NCBI GenBank assembly: GCA_019240375.1
Contig: JAFAYN010000583.1
Coordinates: 1-14,049, forward strand
From: Gemmatimonadota bacterium
GTDB lineage: Bacteria > Gemmatimonadota > Gemmatimonadetes > Longimicrobiales > Longimicrobiaceae
Reading direction: 5' to 3'
Length of the DNA: 14,049 bases
The notes under the pieces are model-generated. The model was not told the DNA's origin, made no database searches, and was given only the letters and a program-made list of their open reading frames with translations. The translations under genes were made by a program, and so were the position numbers. Positions 7,087 through 14,011 of the stretch are shown here, in pieces; the first letter of the stretch is position 1; every line of letters begins with the position of its first letter.

Positions 7087-9134
7087 GCGGACTCCGCGGC
7101 GCGCGGGTCGTCGGCCAGCACCACCACCCCGGCCGCCGCGGCACCCGCCTCGCGGAGGAGCGCGGCGGCGCGGGCAAGCTCCTCGCGGCGGGTGACTCCC
7201 TGCCGCACTACCAGCAGCACGTCGGCGCCGGACTCCGCCGCGTCGGCCAGCTCGGCGGCGGCGGCATAGCAGTCCAGCGCGGGACCCACCGCCACGGCAG
7301 ACGGAGCGGCAGGCTCCCCCTCGTCTGGGGCACCGAGCAGCGCCATCTCGGGGACCGGGGCGGTGTCCAGCGCCCTCGCCACCGCTTCGGCGGCGGCGGA
7401 GTCGTCGACGGGGACGAAAACCAGGCCCGCGGCCGCCCTCCGCCCCCCGCGCCGCTGGAAGAGCGCCCGGCGCTCCCGCGGCGAGACGCGCACCCGGCCC
7501 CCTTCGGCGAGGAGGGCGGCGAGCACAGGGGCGCCCGCCAGGTCGCGGATCTCGCGGGCGCTCCGCACGGAGCGGTCGGCGCGCTCCACCAGCGCCATCC
7601 CCAGCGCTCCGAAGGCCAGCGCCAGGAGTACCCCGACGCCGAGTCCCAGCGTCTTCCGGGGCCAGACGGGCCTGAACAGCACCTCGGGCGGGTCCACCAC
7701 CTGCACGGTGGCGAAGGAGACCGCGTCGCGCAGCGACTCCTGGCGGAGCCGCTGGTCGGTGAACAGGTACACCTCCGAGAGCTGGCGCAGCGTGCGCTGG
7801 CGGCGCCCCAGCTCGATCTGGTCGCCGGGGGCGCGGGCGAGCACCGCGTCCAGCTCCCCCTGCTGCCGCTCCAGCAGTCTCACCTCGTCGGCGACCCCGT
7901 CCCGGTACTGGTGCACCAGGGAGCGGAGCGAAGCGTCCAGGTAGGCGATCTGCCGGTCGAGCGCCTGCACCTGCCGGTCCTCGGCGGTGCGCCTCCCGGC
8001 AAGCTCCAGCCGCTCCTCCTCCAGCTTCACCAGGCTCCCCAGCAGGTCGCCGAGGGTCTTGTTCTCCAGGAAGGTGGGGTGCGCGATCAGCCCGGCCCAC
8101 GCCGCCCCGGGGTCGCGGGTCGCGTCGAGCCGCCGGATGACGTCGTCCACGCGAACCCGCTCGGTGCGAGCCTTTTCCAGCGCGGTCACCACCTGCGTTT
8201 CCCGCTCCACGAACGCCTCCCCCTGGGCCTGGGGCGCCACCAGCCGCGCGTCGCGCTGGAAGCGCTCCATCCCCTCCTCCTCGCGCCGCAGCTCGTCGCG
8301 CGTCCGGTCGGCCACCACCCGGAGCGAATCGGTGGTCTGGCCGCTCTCGCGCCGCTGCAGCTCGGTGCGCAGGGACGCGTAGCGCCGCGCGGCGGAGCGC
8401 ACCACCCCCAGCGCCAGCTCCGGGTCGGGGTCGTCGTAGGAGATCCGCACCAGGTTGGCCTCGCGCCGCTTGCGCTCGGCCTTGAGCCGCGTCCCGGTGC
8501 GGCGCACCGCCTCGCCGAAGGCCACGGTACGCAATTGCACCGCGCGCGGCATCGACTCGCGCCGGGGGAGGAAGGCGACGACCATCCCGCCGAAGCTCGC
8601 GGCGCGCCCCGGCAGGACCTCGCCGACCAGCGAGTCGGAGGGCGCGGTACGGAGCACCCGCACCCGTCCGTCGGGGAGCCAGGTCGCCACGAAGGTCGCC
8701 TTCGCGGTGTTCCGGCCGGCACCCAGCCGCGCGAAGAGCGAGTCGCGGTAGGCCCCCCGCGGCGCGACGACGGCCACGGCGAGCGCGTTGTCGTCCACCA
8801 CCCCTTCCACCACCGTGCGGCTGGAGAGCAGCTCCAGCTCGTTGGCGAAGGGGTCGCCGGTCATCTGCTGGAAGAGGGAGAAGAGCCCCGCGGGAGAGCC
8901 GCCCCCGGCCAGCGAAACGCCTCCGACCGGGGGCGGTGCACCGAGCCGCAGTGCCGCCTCCGCGCGCCACACGGGCCGGGTCAGCAGCATCAGCGCGGCG
9001 GCCAGCGCGACGACCGTCACGCAGATCCCCGCGCCCACCGGCCAGCGGCGGCGCGCCATGGCCAACCACCCCGCCACGATCCCTGGCGAGGGCGGGGCCG
9101 CCGGGAAGAGGGAAACGCTCTGCCGCCGGCTCAT
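7077..9134 (-). CDS. Wzc-type polysaccharide co-polymerase with degenerate kinase domain
   Basis: An inner-membrane chain-length and export co-factor that should bridge the Wzy-like polymerase and the Wza-like protein. The 685-residue product has a first membrane helix (about 32-52), a long periplasmic part with extensive charged helices (about 240-470) that look coiled-coil, a G-rich/GNVR-type segment before the second membrane helix (DQIELGRRQRTLRQLSEVY, 438-456), PVWPRK at 489-494, and the second helix (495-517). The cytoplasmic C-terminus (520-685) is the size of a BY-kinase domain and keeps its last beta-alpha unit (ADVLLVVRQGVTRREELARA, 637-656). I see no Walker A motif, no convincing Walker A' or B aspartates and no tyrosine cluster at the end. 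ATG 9134 overlaps the upstream stop as ATGA. Role as co-polymerase is likely; tyrosine kinase activity is unlikely. Confidence 0.9.
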   Translation of the reverse strand: MSRRQSVSLFPAAPPSPGIVAGWLAMARRRWPVGAGICVTVVALAAALMLLTRPVWRAEAALRLGAPPPVGGVSLAGGGSPAGLFSLFQQMTGDPFANELELLSSRTVVEGVVDDNALAVAVVAPRGAYRDSLFARLGAGRNTAKATFVATWLPDGRVRVLRTAPSDSLVGEVLPGRAASFGGMVVAFLPRRESMPRAVQLRTVAFGEAVRRTGTRLKAERKRREANLVRISYDDPDPELALGVVRSAARRYASLRTELQRRESGQTTDSLRVVADRTRDELRREEEGMERFQRDARLVAPQAQGEAFVERETQVVTALEKARTERVRVDDVIRRLDATRDPGAAWAGLIAHPTFLENKTLGDLLGSLVKLEEERLELAGRRTAEDRQVQALDRQIAYLDASLRSLVHQYRDGVADEVRLLERQQGELDAVLARAPGDQIELGRRQRTLRQLSEVYLFTDQRLRQESLRDAVSFATVQVVDPPEVLFRPVWPRKTLGLGVGVLLALAFGALGMALVERADRSVRSAREIRDLAGAPVLAALLAEGGRVRVSPRERRALFQRRGGRRAAAGLVFVPVDDSAAAEAVARALDTAPVPEMALLGAPDEGEPAAPSAVAVGPALDCYAAAAELADAAESGADVLLVVRQGVTRREELARAAALLREAGAAAAGVVVLADDPRAAESAWR

Positions 9135-9739
9135 CGGACGATCAGGCTGGTGAGCGCCGCGGCCAGCACCGAGGCGCCGGCGCCGACCACCACGGTCAGG
9201 TTCTCGCGCATCCAGCCTCGCTGCCCCACCACGATCTGGTCGCCGGAAAGGAGCCGCCCGTCCAGCGCCGGGGTACTGGGGGAAAGGTGGAGGCGAGTCG
9301 TCCGCCCGTCGCGCACCAGGGCGATGTTGCGCGCGTTCCCCGTGGGGGAGACTCCCCCCGCCAGCGCCAGCACGTCGGCCACCGTCTGCGTCGGGTCCAC
9401 CGGGAAGAGGCCGGGCTGGCGCACCTCGCCGAGCACCGCGACGCGGACCAGGGGGACCAGCACCACCTCGCGGTCCACCACGATCCGGCCGTAGCCGGCG
9501 CGCACCTCCCGCTCCACCTCGCCGAAGGGGCGCCCCGTGACGGTCACCAGCCCGATCTCGGGGAGGAGGACGCGGCCGGGCTCCACCACCGGGAAGTCGC
9601 CGCTCAGCGTCGGCTCGTCGCGCACCGCCAGCCGGACGGCGTCGCCGGGGCGGAGGCGCAGCTCGGGGGGCGGCGACTGCGCGGAAGCGGCCGTGCAGGC
9701 GAGGATCAGCGCGACGGCGAGGATCAGGATCCGGTCCAT
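9131..9739 (-). CDS. Polysaccharide export protein, short Wza type (Poly_export + SLBB)
   Basis: An envelope protein expected to form the periplasmic/outer-membrane exit path for the polymer with the Wzc-like partner encoded next. The 202-residue product has a signal peptide (MDRILILAVALILA). Cleavage could be by signal peptidase I after ASA (18-20), or as a lipoprotein at C15, since LILAC is a passable lipobox. Residues 26-105 form the Poly_export domain (RLRPGDAVRLAV, then VLLPEIGLVTVTG), and 101-145 an SLBB domain (VLGEVRQPGLFPV, LALAGGV). It ends in a hydrophobic segment (181-201) that could be a membrane-crossing helix. It is about half the length of E. coli Wza (379 aa), with fewer SLBB repeats. 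I rejected the longer 325-codon frame because its extra N-terminus crosses the divergent spacer and lies opposite the ABC transporter gene. It is the first gene of the minus-strand operon. Confidence 0.92.
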   Translation of the reverse strand: MDRILILAVALILACTAASAQSPPPELRLRPGDAVRLAVRDEPTLSGDFPVVEPGRVLLPEIGLVTVTGRPFGEVEREVRAGYGRIVVDREVVLVPLVRVAVLGEVRQPGLFPVDPTQTVADVLALAGGVSPTGNARNIALVRDGRTTRLHLSPSTPALDGRLLSGDQIVVGQRGWMRENLTVVVGAGASVLAAALTSLIVR

Positions 9740-9845
9740 GTGAAACCCCGGGGACAGGCGTGGAAGGGCGGGCTGACCAGCCAATCCGGGGAGGGGCGGC
9801 TCCGGTTCCTGGGAACGGAACGCCCGGCGGGCGGATTGGCGGGGT
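9740..9845. promoter_or_regulatory. Divergent promoter region between the export operon and the ABC/Wzi unit
   Basis: This 106-bp spacer separates the two outward-facing transcription units and must contain, or lie very near, both promoters. I find no convincing sigma-70 -10 box on either strand. It has GGAAC-type hexamers on both strands (minus strand 9809-9805; plus strand 9812-9816 and 9817-9821 in tandem). GGAAC is a common -35 core for ECF sigma factors, but no matching -10 element sits at the usual distance, so this is only a hint. The ABC gene has little leader and a weak ribosome-binding site (GGCGGGG directly before the ATG). Confidence 0.6.
9780..9840. repeat. Nested inverted repeat in the divergent spacer
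   Basis: A perfect 9-bp inverted repeat, GCCAATCCG (9780-9788) and CGGATTGGC (9832-9840), encloses a second, inner palindrome, GTTCC (9805-9809) and GGAAC (9812-9816). The two share nearly the same centre (9810 and 9810.5). The right arm ends five bases before the ABC transporter start codon. It could be a regulator-binding site controlling both units, or a DNA or RNA hairpin. There is no trailing T-run, so it does not look like a terminator. Confidence 0.6.
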
Positions 9846-11564
9846 ATGGCCGCTCCCGACCACTTCACCCTCCGGCGCGTGCTCCGCGCGCACCCCCGCC
9901 GCACGGCCGGGGTGACCGTGCTGATGACGCTGGCCGGCGCCGCCGAGGGAATCGGCTTCCTGACCCTCCTCCCGGTGCTGGAATCGGTCGCCCCGGGCGG
10001 CCACCCCACGCGCGTGGGCCGGGCGGTGACGGCAGCGCTCGGGCTGATCGGCGTCCGCCCCTCGCTGGGGGCGCTCTTCGCCCTGGTCGCGCTGGCGCTC
10101 TTCGCCAAGGCGGCCTTCCGCTGGGCGGCGATGGCGCAGGTCGGCTCGTCGGTGGCCGCCGTCGCCGCCGAGCTGCGCCTGCGCCTGCTGCGCGCCCTCC
10201 TGTCCGCGCGCTGGAGCCACTTCGCCGGACAGCCGCTGGGGCGGGCGGCGGGCGGGCTGAGCCGCGACGCCTTCTGGGCGGCGTTCGCCTACCGCGACGC
10301 CTGCGCCGCGCTGGCCGCCGCCATCCAGCTCGTGGTCTACGCCGTGGCGGGGGTGCTGGTGTCGGGGAGGCTGGGGGTGCTGGCGCTGGCGGCGGGGCTC
10401 GCGGCGAGCGCCCCGCTCGGGCTCTGGGTGCGGGTCAGCCGCGACGCCGGGACGCTGCAGACCCGCCACTCGCTGGCGCTGACCACCCGGGTGGTGGACG
10501 TGCTCCAGGCCATCAAGCCGATCCGGGCGATGGGGCGGGAGGGCGCGTACCTGGAGGGGCTTGCCGCCGAGACGGAGGCGCTGCGCGAGGCCGAGCGGAG
10601 GCACGTCCGGGCGACGGAAGCGCTCCGCGCGCTGCAGGAGCCGCTCCTGGCCGTGCTGGTGCTGGGGGTCCTGTTCGCGGCGCTCGCCTGGGGGCGCGTG
10701 GACCTCCCGACCCTGCTGGTGCAGGCGGTCCTCTTCCAGCGCATGGTGGGGCGCTTCCACGTGGTCCAGTCCGAGTACCAGGCGATGGCCGCCGCGTCGA
10801 GCGCGTACGCCTCGCTGGAGGCACAGATCGAGGAGGCGGAGCGGGACCGCGAGTCCGGGGGAGGCGCCCCCGCCCCGGCGCTGGTGGAAGGGATCGAGCT
10901 GGACCGGGTGTGCTTCCGTCACCGGGGGCGCCCGGTGCTGGAGGAGGTGGCGCTCGCCGTCCCCGCGGGAGCGTTCGTCGCCATCGTGGGGCCCTCGGGA
11001 GCCGGGAAGACCACGCTGATGGATCTGCTGGCCGGGCTGCGGGAGCCGGACTCCGGGGAGGTGCGCGTGGACGGGGTGCCGCTGGCGACCGTCGACCCGG
11101 CCGCCTGGCGCCGGCGGCTCGGCTACGTCCCGCAGGAGAGTATCCTCCTGCACGAGACGGTGCTCGACAACGTGATCCTCCGCGAGCCCGGTCTGGGGGC
11201 GCGCGACGCGGCGCGGGCGCTGGCCCAGGCGGGCGCGGGGGAGCTGATCGCCTCCCTCCCGGACGGACTGGAAACGCTGGTGGGGGAGCGGGGACTGCGC
11301 CTGTCCGGGGGCGAGCGGCGGCGCCTGGCGCTGGCTCGTGCGCTGGTCGGGCAGCCGCGTCTCCTCCTGCTGGACGAGGCCACGGCGGAGCTGGACCCGG
11401 TTTCCGCGGCGGAGGTCGGGCGGACGCTGCGCACGCTGCGCGGCCGGCTCACCATCGTCGCCGTCACCCACCACTCCGAGATCGCCGCCGCCGCTGACGC
11501 CGTCTATACGCTCGCGGACGGGAGGCTGACCACGCAGCGCCTCCCGGAGGCGGTGCCGACGTGA
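9846..11564 (+). CDS. ABC transporter, fused permease and ATP-binding domains
   Basis: A half-size exporter (membrane domain plus ATPase in one chain, working as a homodimer) of the MsbA/PglK layout. In this locus it may move a lipid-linked saccharide or another glycolipid; the substrate is inferred from context only. The 572-residue product has hydrophobic segments over about residues 15-320 and a complete nucleotide-binding domain: Walker A GPSGAGKTT (382-390), Q-loop in YVPQES, signature LSGGE (486-490), Walker B LLLLDEAT (506-513) with catalytic E511, and switch histidine H542. The D-loop reads AELD instead of the common SALD. ATG 9846 is the first start after the divergent spacer; the binding site before it is weak. 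Its stop overlaps the Wzi-family start as GTGA. It is not the two-protein KpsM/KpsT or Wzm/Wzt type of capsule exporter. Confidence 0.93.
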   Translation: MAAPDHFTLRRVLRAHPRRTAGVTVLMTLAGAAEGIGFLTLLPVLESVAPGGHPTRVGRAVTAALGLIGVRPSLGALFALVALALFAKAAFRWAAMAQVGSSVAAVAAELRLRLLRALLSARWSHFAGQPLGRAAGGLSRDAFWAAFAYRDACAALAAAIQLVVYAVAGVLVSGRLGVLALAAGLAASAPLGLWVRVSRDAGTLQTRHSLALTTRVVDVLQAIKPIRAMGREGAYLEGLAAETEALREAERRHVRATEALRALQEPLLAVLVLGVLFAALAWGRVDLPTLLVQAVLFQRMVGRFHVVQSEYQAMAAASSAYASLEAQIEEAERDRESGGGAPAPALVEGIELDRVCFRHRGRPVLEEVALAVPAGAFVAIVGPSGAGKTTLMDLLAGLREPDSGEVRVDGVPLATVDPAAWRRRLGYVPQESILLHETVLDNVILREPGLGARDAARALAQAGAGELIASLPDGLETLVGERGLRLSGGERRRLALARALVGQPRLLLLDEATAELDPVSAAEVGRTLRTLRGRLTIVAVTHHSEIAAAADAVYTLADGRLTTQRLPEAVPT

Positions 11565-13012
11565 GGGCCGCCGCCCGCGGTCTCCTCCTGCTGCTCGCCC
11601 TCCTCGCGACGCCGGTGGTGGCGCAGCGGCGGGACCCCGCCTCCCCGCTCCTCCCCCCGAGCCACTGGGCGCTGGCCGCGCTGGGCCGCCTGGACGCGCT
11701 GGGCCTGGCCGGCGGCGGCTACGATCCCGGGGCCGGCTCGGTCACCCGCGCGGAAGCGGCGCGGCGCCTGGAAGCCGCGGCCACGCTGGCGCAGGACCGG
11801 CCGGAGGTGGAGCGGCTGGTGGCGGGCTACCGGCTGCGGCTGGCGGAGGAATCCGGGTCGCTGCACGCCGGGGCCGCGCGGCTGGAGGGCGGGTTCGCTG
11901 GGGACCGAGGCGCGCTGCTGACCGGCTACGACCGCGACGAGCTGCACGTCGCGCCGGCCGCACGGGGCGGGGAGTCGGCGCCCTACCTGGCGGGGACGGT
12001 CGAAGCCCGCCTCACCCCGCGCCTGGCGGTCGCGCTCTCGCCCCGGGTGGCGGGGGACTCGCTCCGGCTGGAATCGGGGTACCTGGCCGCGGCGGGCGGA
12101 GGGTGGCGCGGGTGGGCGGGGCGGAGGCGCGTGGGGTTCGGCGCCGCCGCCGACGGGTCGCTGGTGCTGGGGAGCGAGGTCGCTTTCGACGGGGTGGGGA
12201 TCGCGCGGGACTCGACGCGGCTCCCGGGGCCGCTGGGCGCCCTGGGGCCGTTCCGCTTCGAGGCGTTCGGGTCGCGCCTGCACGCGGCCGGCGCGGTGGA
12301 CGACCCCTGGTTCCTGGCGCTCCGCCTGTGGGCCCGGCCGCACCCGCGGCTCTGGATCGCGGGGACGCGCGCGGCGGCGATCGGCGGGCGCGGCAACACG
12401 CCCGTCCGCTGGACCGACTCCCCCGCCCTGCTGGTCGGGCTCGCCAGCGGCGTCCACGGCGAGACGGAAAACCAGGTCGCCTCGCTGGAAGCCCGCTGGC
12501 GTCCGCCGATGGGAGCGCTCCCGCTGGTGGTGTACGGCGAGTGGGCGGTGGACGACTTCGGGTGGGCGTTCGTCCACGTGCCGGGAGTGACGACCGGGGT
12601 GGAGCTTCCCGCCCTCCCCTCCCTCCCCGCGGTCTCGCTGGGGGTGGAGCGGACCGGATTCGCGGCGCACTGCTGCGGCTACCCGCTCTGGTACCGCCAC
12701 TCGGCGCTCCCCTGGATCGACCGGCGCGTCCCGCTCGGGCATCCGCTGGGGGGCAACGGGACGGAGTGGCTGGCCCACGCCGGGGCGGAGCTGCTGGACG
12801 CGCGCCTCCGGCTGGACGGGCGTGCGTTCCTGCGCGAGCGGGGCCCGGACAACCTGTTCGCCCCCGCGCGGCGGGGGCGCAGCCGCGGCGGCGCCTTCTC
12901 GGCGGAGTGGAGCGTCGGGCCGCGGCTGGAGGCGTTCGGGAGCGCGGAGGTGGAGGACGGGCGGGGGTGGCGGGCGTCGACGGTCCGCGCGGGCGTCCGG
13001 GTCCGCTACTGA
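11561..13012 (+). CDS. wzi: Capsule assembly protein, Wzi family, with SLH-like N-terminal segment
   Basis: An outer-membrane beta-barrel protein of the type that binds nascent polysaccharide and holds it at the cell surface. The 483-residue product (E. coli Wzi is of similar size) has a clear signal peptide, a leucine-rich core with likely cleavage after VVA (19-21). Residues 33-75 follow the SLH pattern: HWA, a helix ending in LDALGLAGGG, then VTRAEAARRLEAAA. The remainder is glycine- and aromatic-rich with alternating strand patterns and ends in VRVRY, a terminal aromatic as expected for outer-membrane barrels. Adjacent cysteines C371 and C372 (AHCCGYPLWYRHS) sit in a conserved-looking loop. 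GTG 11561 overlaps the transporter stop as GTGA, with GGAGG ten bases upstream. The 3' end overlaps the convergent kinase-like gene by 7 bp. The Wzi family assignment is likely rather than certain, because barrels diverge quickly. Confidence 0.8.
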   Translation: MRAAARGLLLLLALLATPVVAQRRDPASPLLPPSHWALAALGRLDALGLAGGGYDPGAGSVTRAEAARRLEAAATLAQDRPEVERLVAGYRLRLAEESGSLHAGAARLEGGFAGDRGALLTGYDRDELHVAPAARGGESAPYLAGTVEARLTPRLAVALSPRVAGDSLRLESGYLAAAGGGWRGWAGRRRVGFGAAADGSLVLGSEVAFDGVGIARDSTRLPGPLGALGPFRFEAFGSRLHAAGAVDDPWFLALRLWARPHPRLWIAGTRAAAIGGRGNTPVRWTDSPALLVGLASGVHGETENQVASLEARWRPPMGALPLVVYGEWAVDDFGWAFVHVPGVTTGVELPALPSLPAVSLGVERTGFAAHCCGYPLWYRHSALPWIDRRVPLGHPLGGNGTEWLAHAGAELLDARLRLDGRAFLRERGPDNLFAPARRGRSRGGAFSAEWSVGPRLEAFGSAEVEDGRGWRASTVRAGVRVRY

Positions 13013-13896
13013 CCCACTACCCCGCGCAGCGCCGCCAGCGCCTCCGCCGGATCGGCCGACAGGGTGAGGCGCCACGCTCCCCCCGCTGCGAGCGCCCCCA
13101 CCGCGCCGGGAAGCTCCCCCCGGAAGTGGTCGAAGCCGGACTCCAGCGACGCCGTCATCGCCGCCACCGCCTCGTCGGCGCCGATCCGCCGCAGGGCCAC
13201 CCGCTCGCCGCGCTCCAGCAGGCAGAGCATCGCGCGCTCCGCCACCGGCTCGCCCGGCCATTCGTCGCCCGGCGATAGCGCGACCTTCCACCGCCCCGCC
13301 CGCAGCCGCAGCACGCCGCCGCCCTCTCCCTGCTCCGGGAAGACATGGATCGGGCGGGGAAATCCCCAGACGCGGAAGCGTGGCTCCGTCTGCACGTACA
13401 CCGTGTCGTCCGACAGCACGCGGCACCCCGCCCGGAGCGCGGTCAGCGCCAGCGTGCTCTTCCCCGATCCGCTCCGCCCCGCCAGCACAACCGCCGTCCC
13501 CCCCATCAGCACCCCGGCCGCGTGGACCGGGACGCGCCCGACCCGCGTGAGCAGGAAGAGCGCGAGGGTGTCCAGCACCTCCGCCGCGAGACGCGCCGGG
13601 TCCGTGGCCAGCTCCGGCGCCACGCTGCACCACGCCTCGCGCCGCTCCGCGTCCGCCCCGCCCGCGACGCCGGGACCCGCCAGCACGAGCCTGTTCCCCG
13701 CCACCTCCACGGACGGCGCCTCCTCGCCCGCCCCCCCGCTCCCAGACCGGAGCCGGATGCGGACGGCACCCGGATCATCCGCCCGCTCGATCCGCGGCCA
13801 GGCTCCGAAGCCGGCGAGCGCGGCCTCCAGCAGCGCCATGTCGTCCGCTTCGAGGCGGACGCGGATCCCCAGGATCGACAGATCGGCTTCGTGCAT
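13006..13896 (-). CDS. HPr-kinase-like P-loop protein (HprK-related)
   Basis: A 296-residue protein whose C-terminal half has the fold signature of HPr serine kinase. VHAAGV with H125 is followed by a P-loop GRSGSGKST (140-148) and an Asp pair in LSDDTVYV (161-168). True HPrK acts on Ser46 of HPr, but stand-alone relatives act elsewhere, for example on precursor peptides in some lasso peptide clusters. The target here is unknown. The N-terminal ~115 residues are variable and contain no motif I recognise. I chose ATG 13896, with GGAGGGG just upstream. A longer in-frame start at 14013 would cover the whole divergent spacer and gives unconvincing sequence. It is transcribed divergently from the gene at 14012 and convergently with the Wzi gene, so it is probably a single-gene unit unrelated to the polysaccharide operon's transcription. 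Confidence 0.82.
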   Translation of the reverse strand: MHEADLSILGIRVRLEADDMALLEAALAGFGAWPRIERADDPGAVRIRLRSGSGGAGEEAPSVEVAGNRLVLAGPGVAGGADAERREAWCSVAPELATDPARLAAEVLDTLALFLLTRVGRVPVHAAGVLMGGTAVVLAGRSGSGKSTLALTALRAGCRVLSDDTVYVQTEPRFRVWGFPRPIHVFPEQGEGGGVLRLRAGRWKVALSPGDEWPGEPVAERAMLCLLERGERVALRRIGADEAVAAMTASLESGFDHFRGELPGAVGALAAGGAWRLTLSADPAEALAALRGVVGQ

Positions 13897-14011
13897 CGCC
13901 CCTCCGGCGGTGGTTTCTCGTGTCTTCCACACAGGGAACCGGAAAAGGGGGTCGCCGGGTTTCCGAAGTGACCCCGGCGCGTCCGGGACACACCGCCGCC
14001 AGAGAGCCCCC
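13897..14011. promoter_or_regulatory. Divergent promoter region with interleaved inverted repeats
   Basis: This 115-bp spacer lies between the HPr-kinase-like gene (minus) and the partial plus-strand gene. It is less GC-rich than its surroundings over about 13911-13950. Two short inverted repeats interleave here: CGGAAA (13940-13945) with TTTCCG (13960-13965), and GGGGTC (13948-13953) with GACCCC (13970-13975). The minus-strand gene has a strong ribosome-binding site at its edge (GGAGGGG). I see no clear -10/-35 pair. Confidence 0.5.

Noticed and set aside
4420..7269. A 949-codon open frame on the plus strand opposite the flippase, sugar transferase and glycosyltransferase genes
   Set aside because: It lies antisense to three well-supported genes, its product is a low-complexity mix of G, R, P, H and E with no recognisable motif, and such long antisense frames are expected at this GC content.
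9780..9840. Reading the spacer inverted repeat as an intrinsic terminator or a mobile-element end
   Set aside because: There is no T-run after either arm, no transcription unit converges on it, and there is no transposase or target duplication nearby.
9740..10108. A longer start for the Wza-type protein (325 codons)
   Set aside because: The extra N-terminus crosses the divergent spacer and overlaps the ABC gene antisense. The ATG at 9739 is followed at once by a good signal peptide.
9740..11474. The upstream extension of a 1465-codon minus-strand frame that includes the Wzc-like gene
   Set aside because: Only the part from 9134 down carries family motifs. The rest is antisense to the ABC transporter and export protein genes and has shadow-frame composition.
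12103..13278. A 391-codon plus-strand frame overlapping the Wzi-like gene
   Set aside because: It is in a different frame inside a supported gene and has only low-complexity G/R/A composition.
11504..13633. A 709-codon minus-strand frame opposite the Wzi-like gene
   Set aside because: It is antisense to a gene with signal peptide and barrel features and overlaps the HprK-like gene in a different frame. No motifs were seen.
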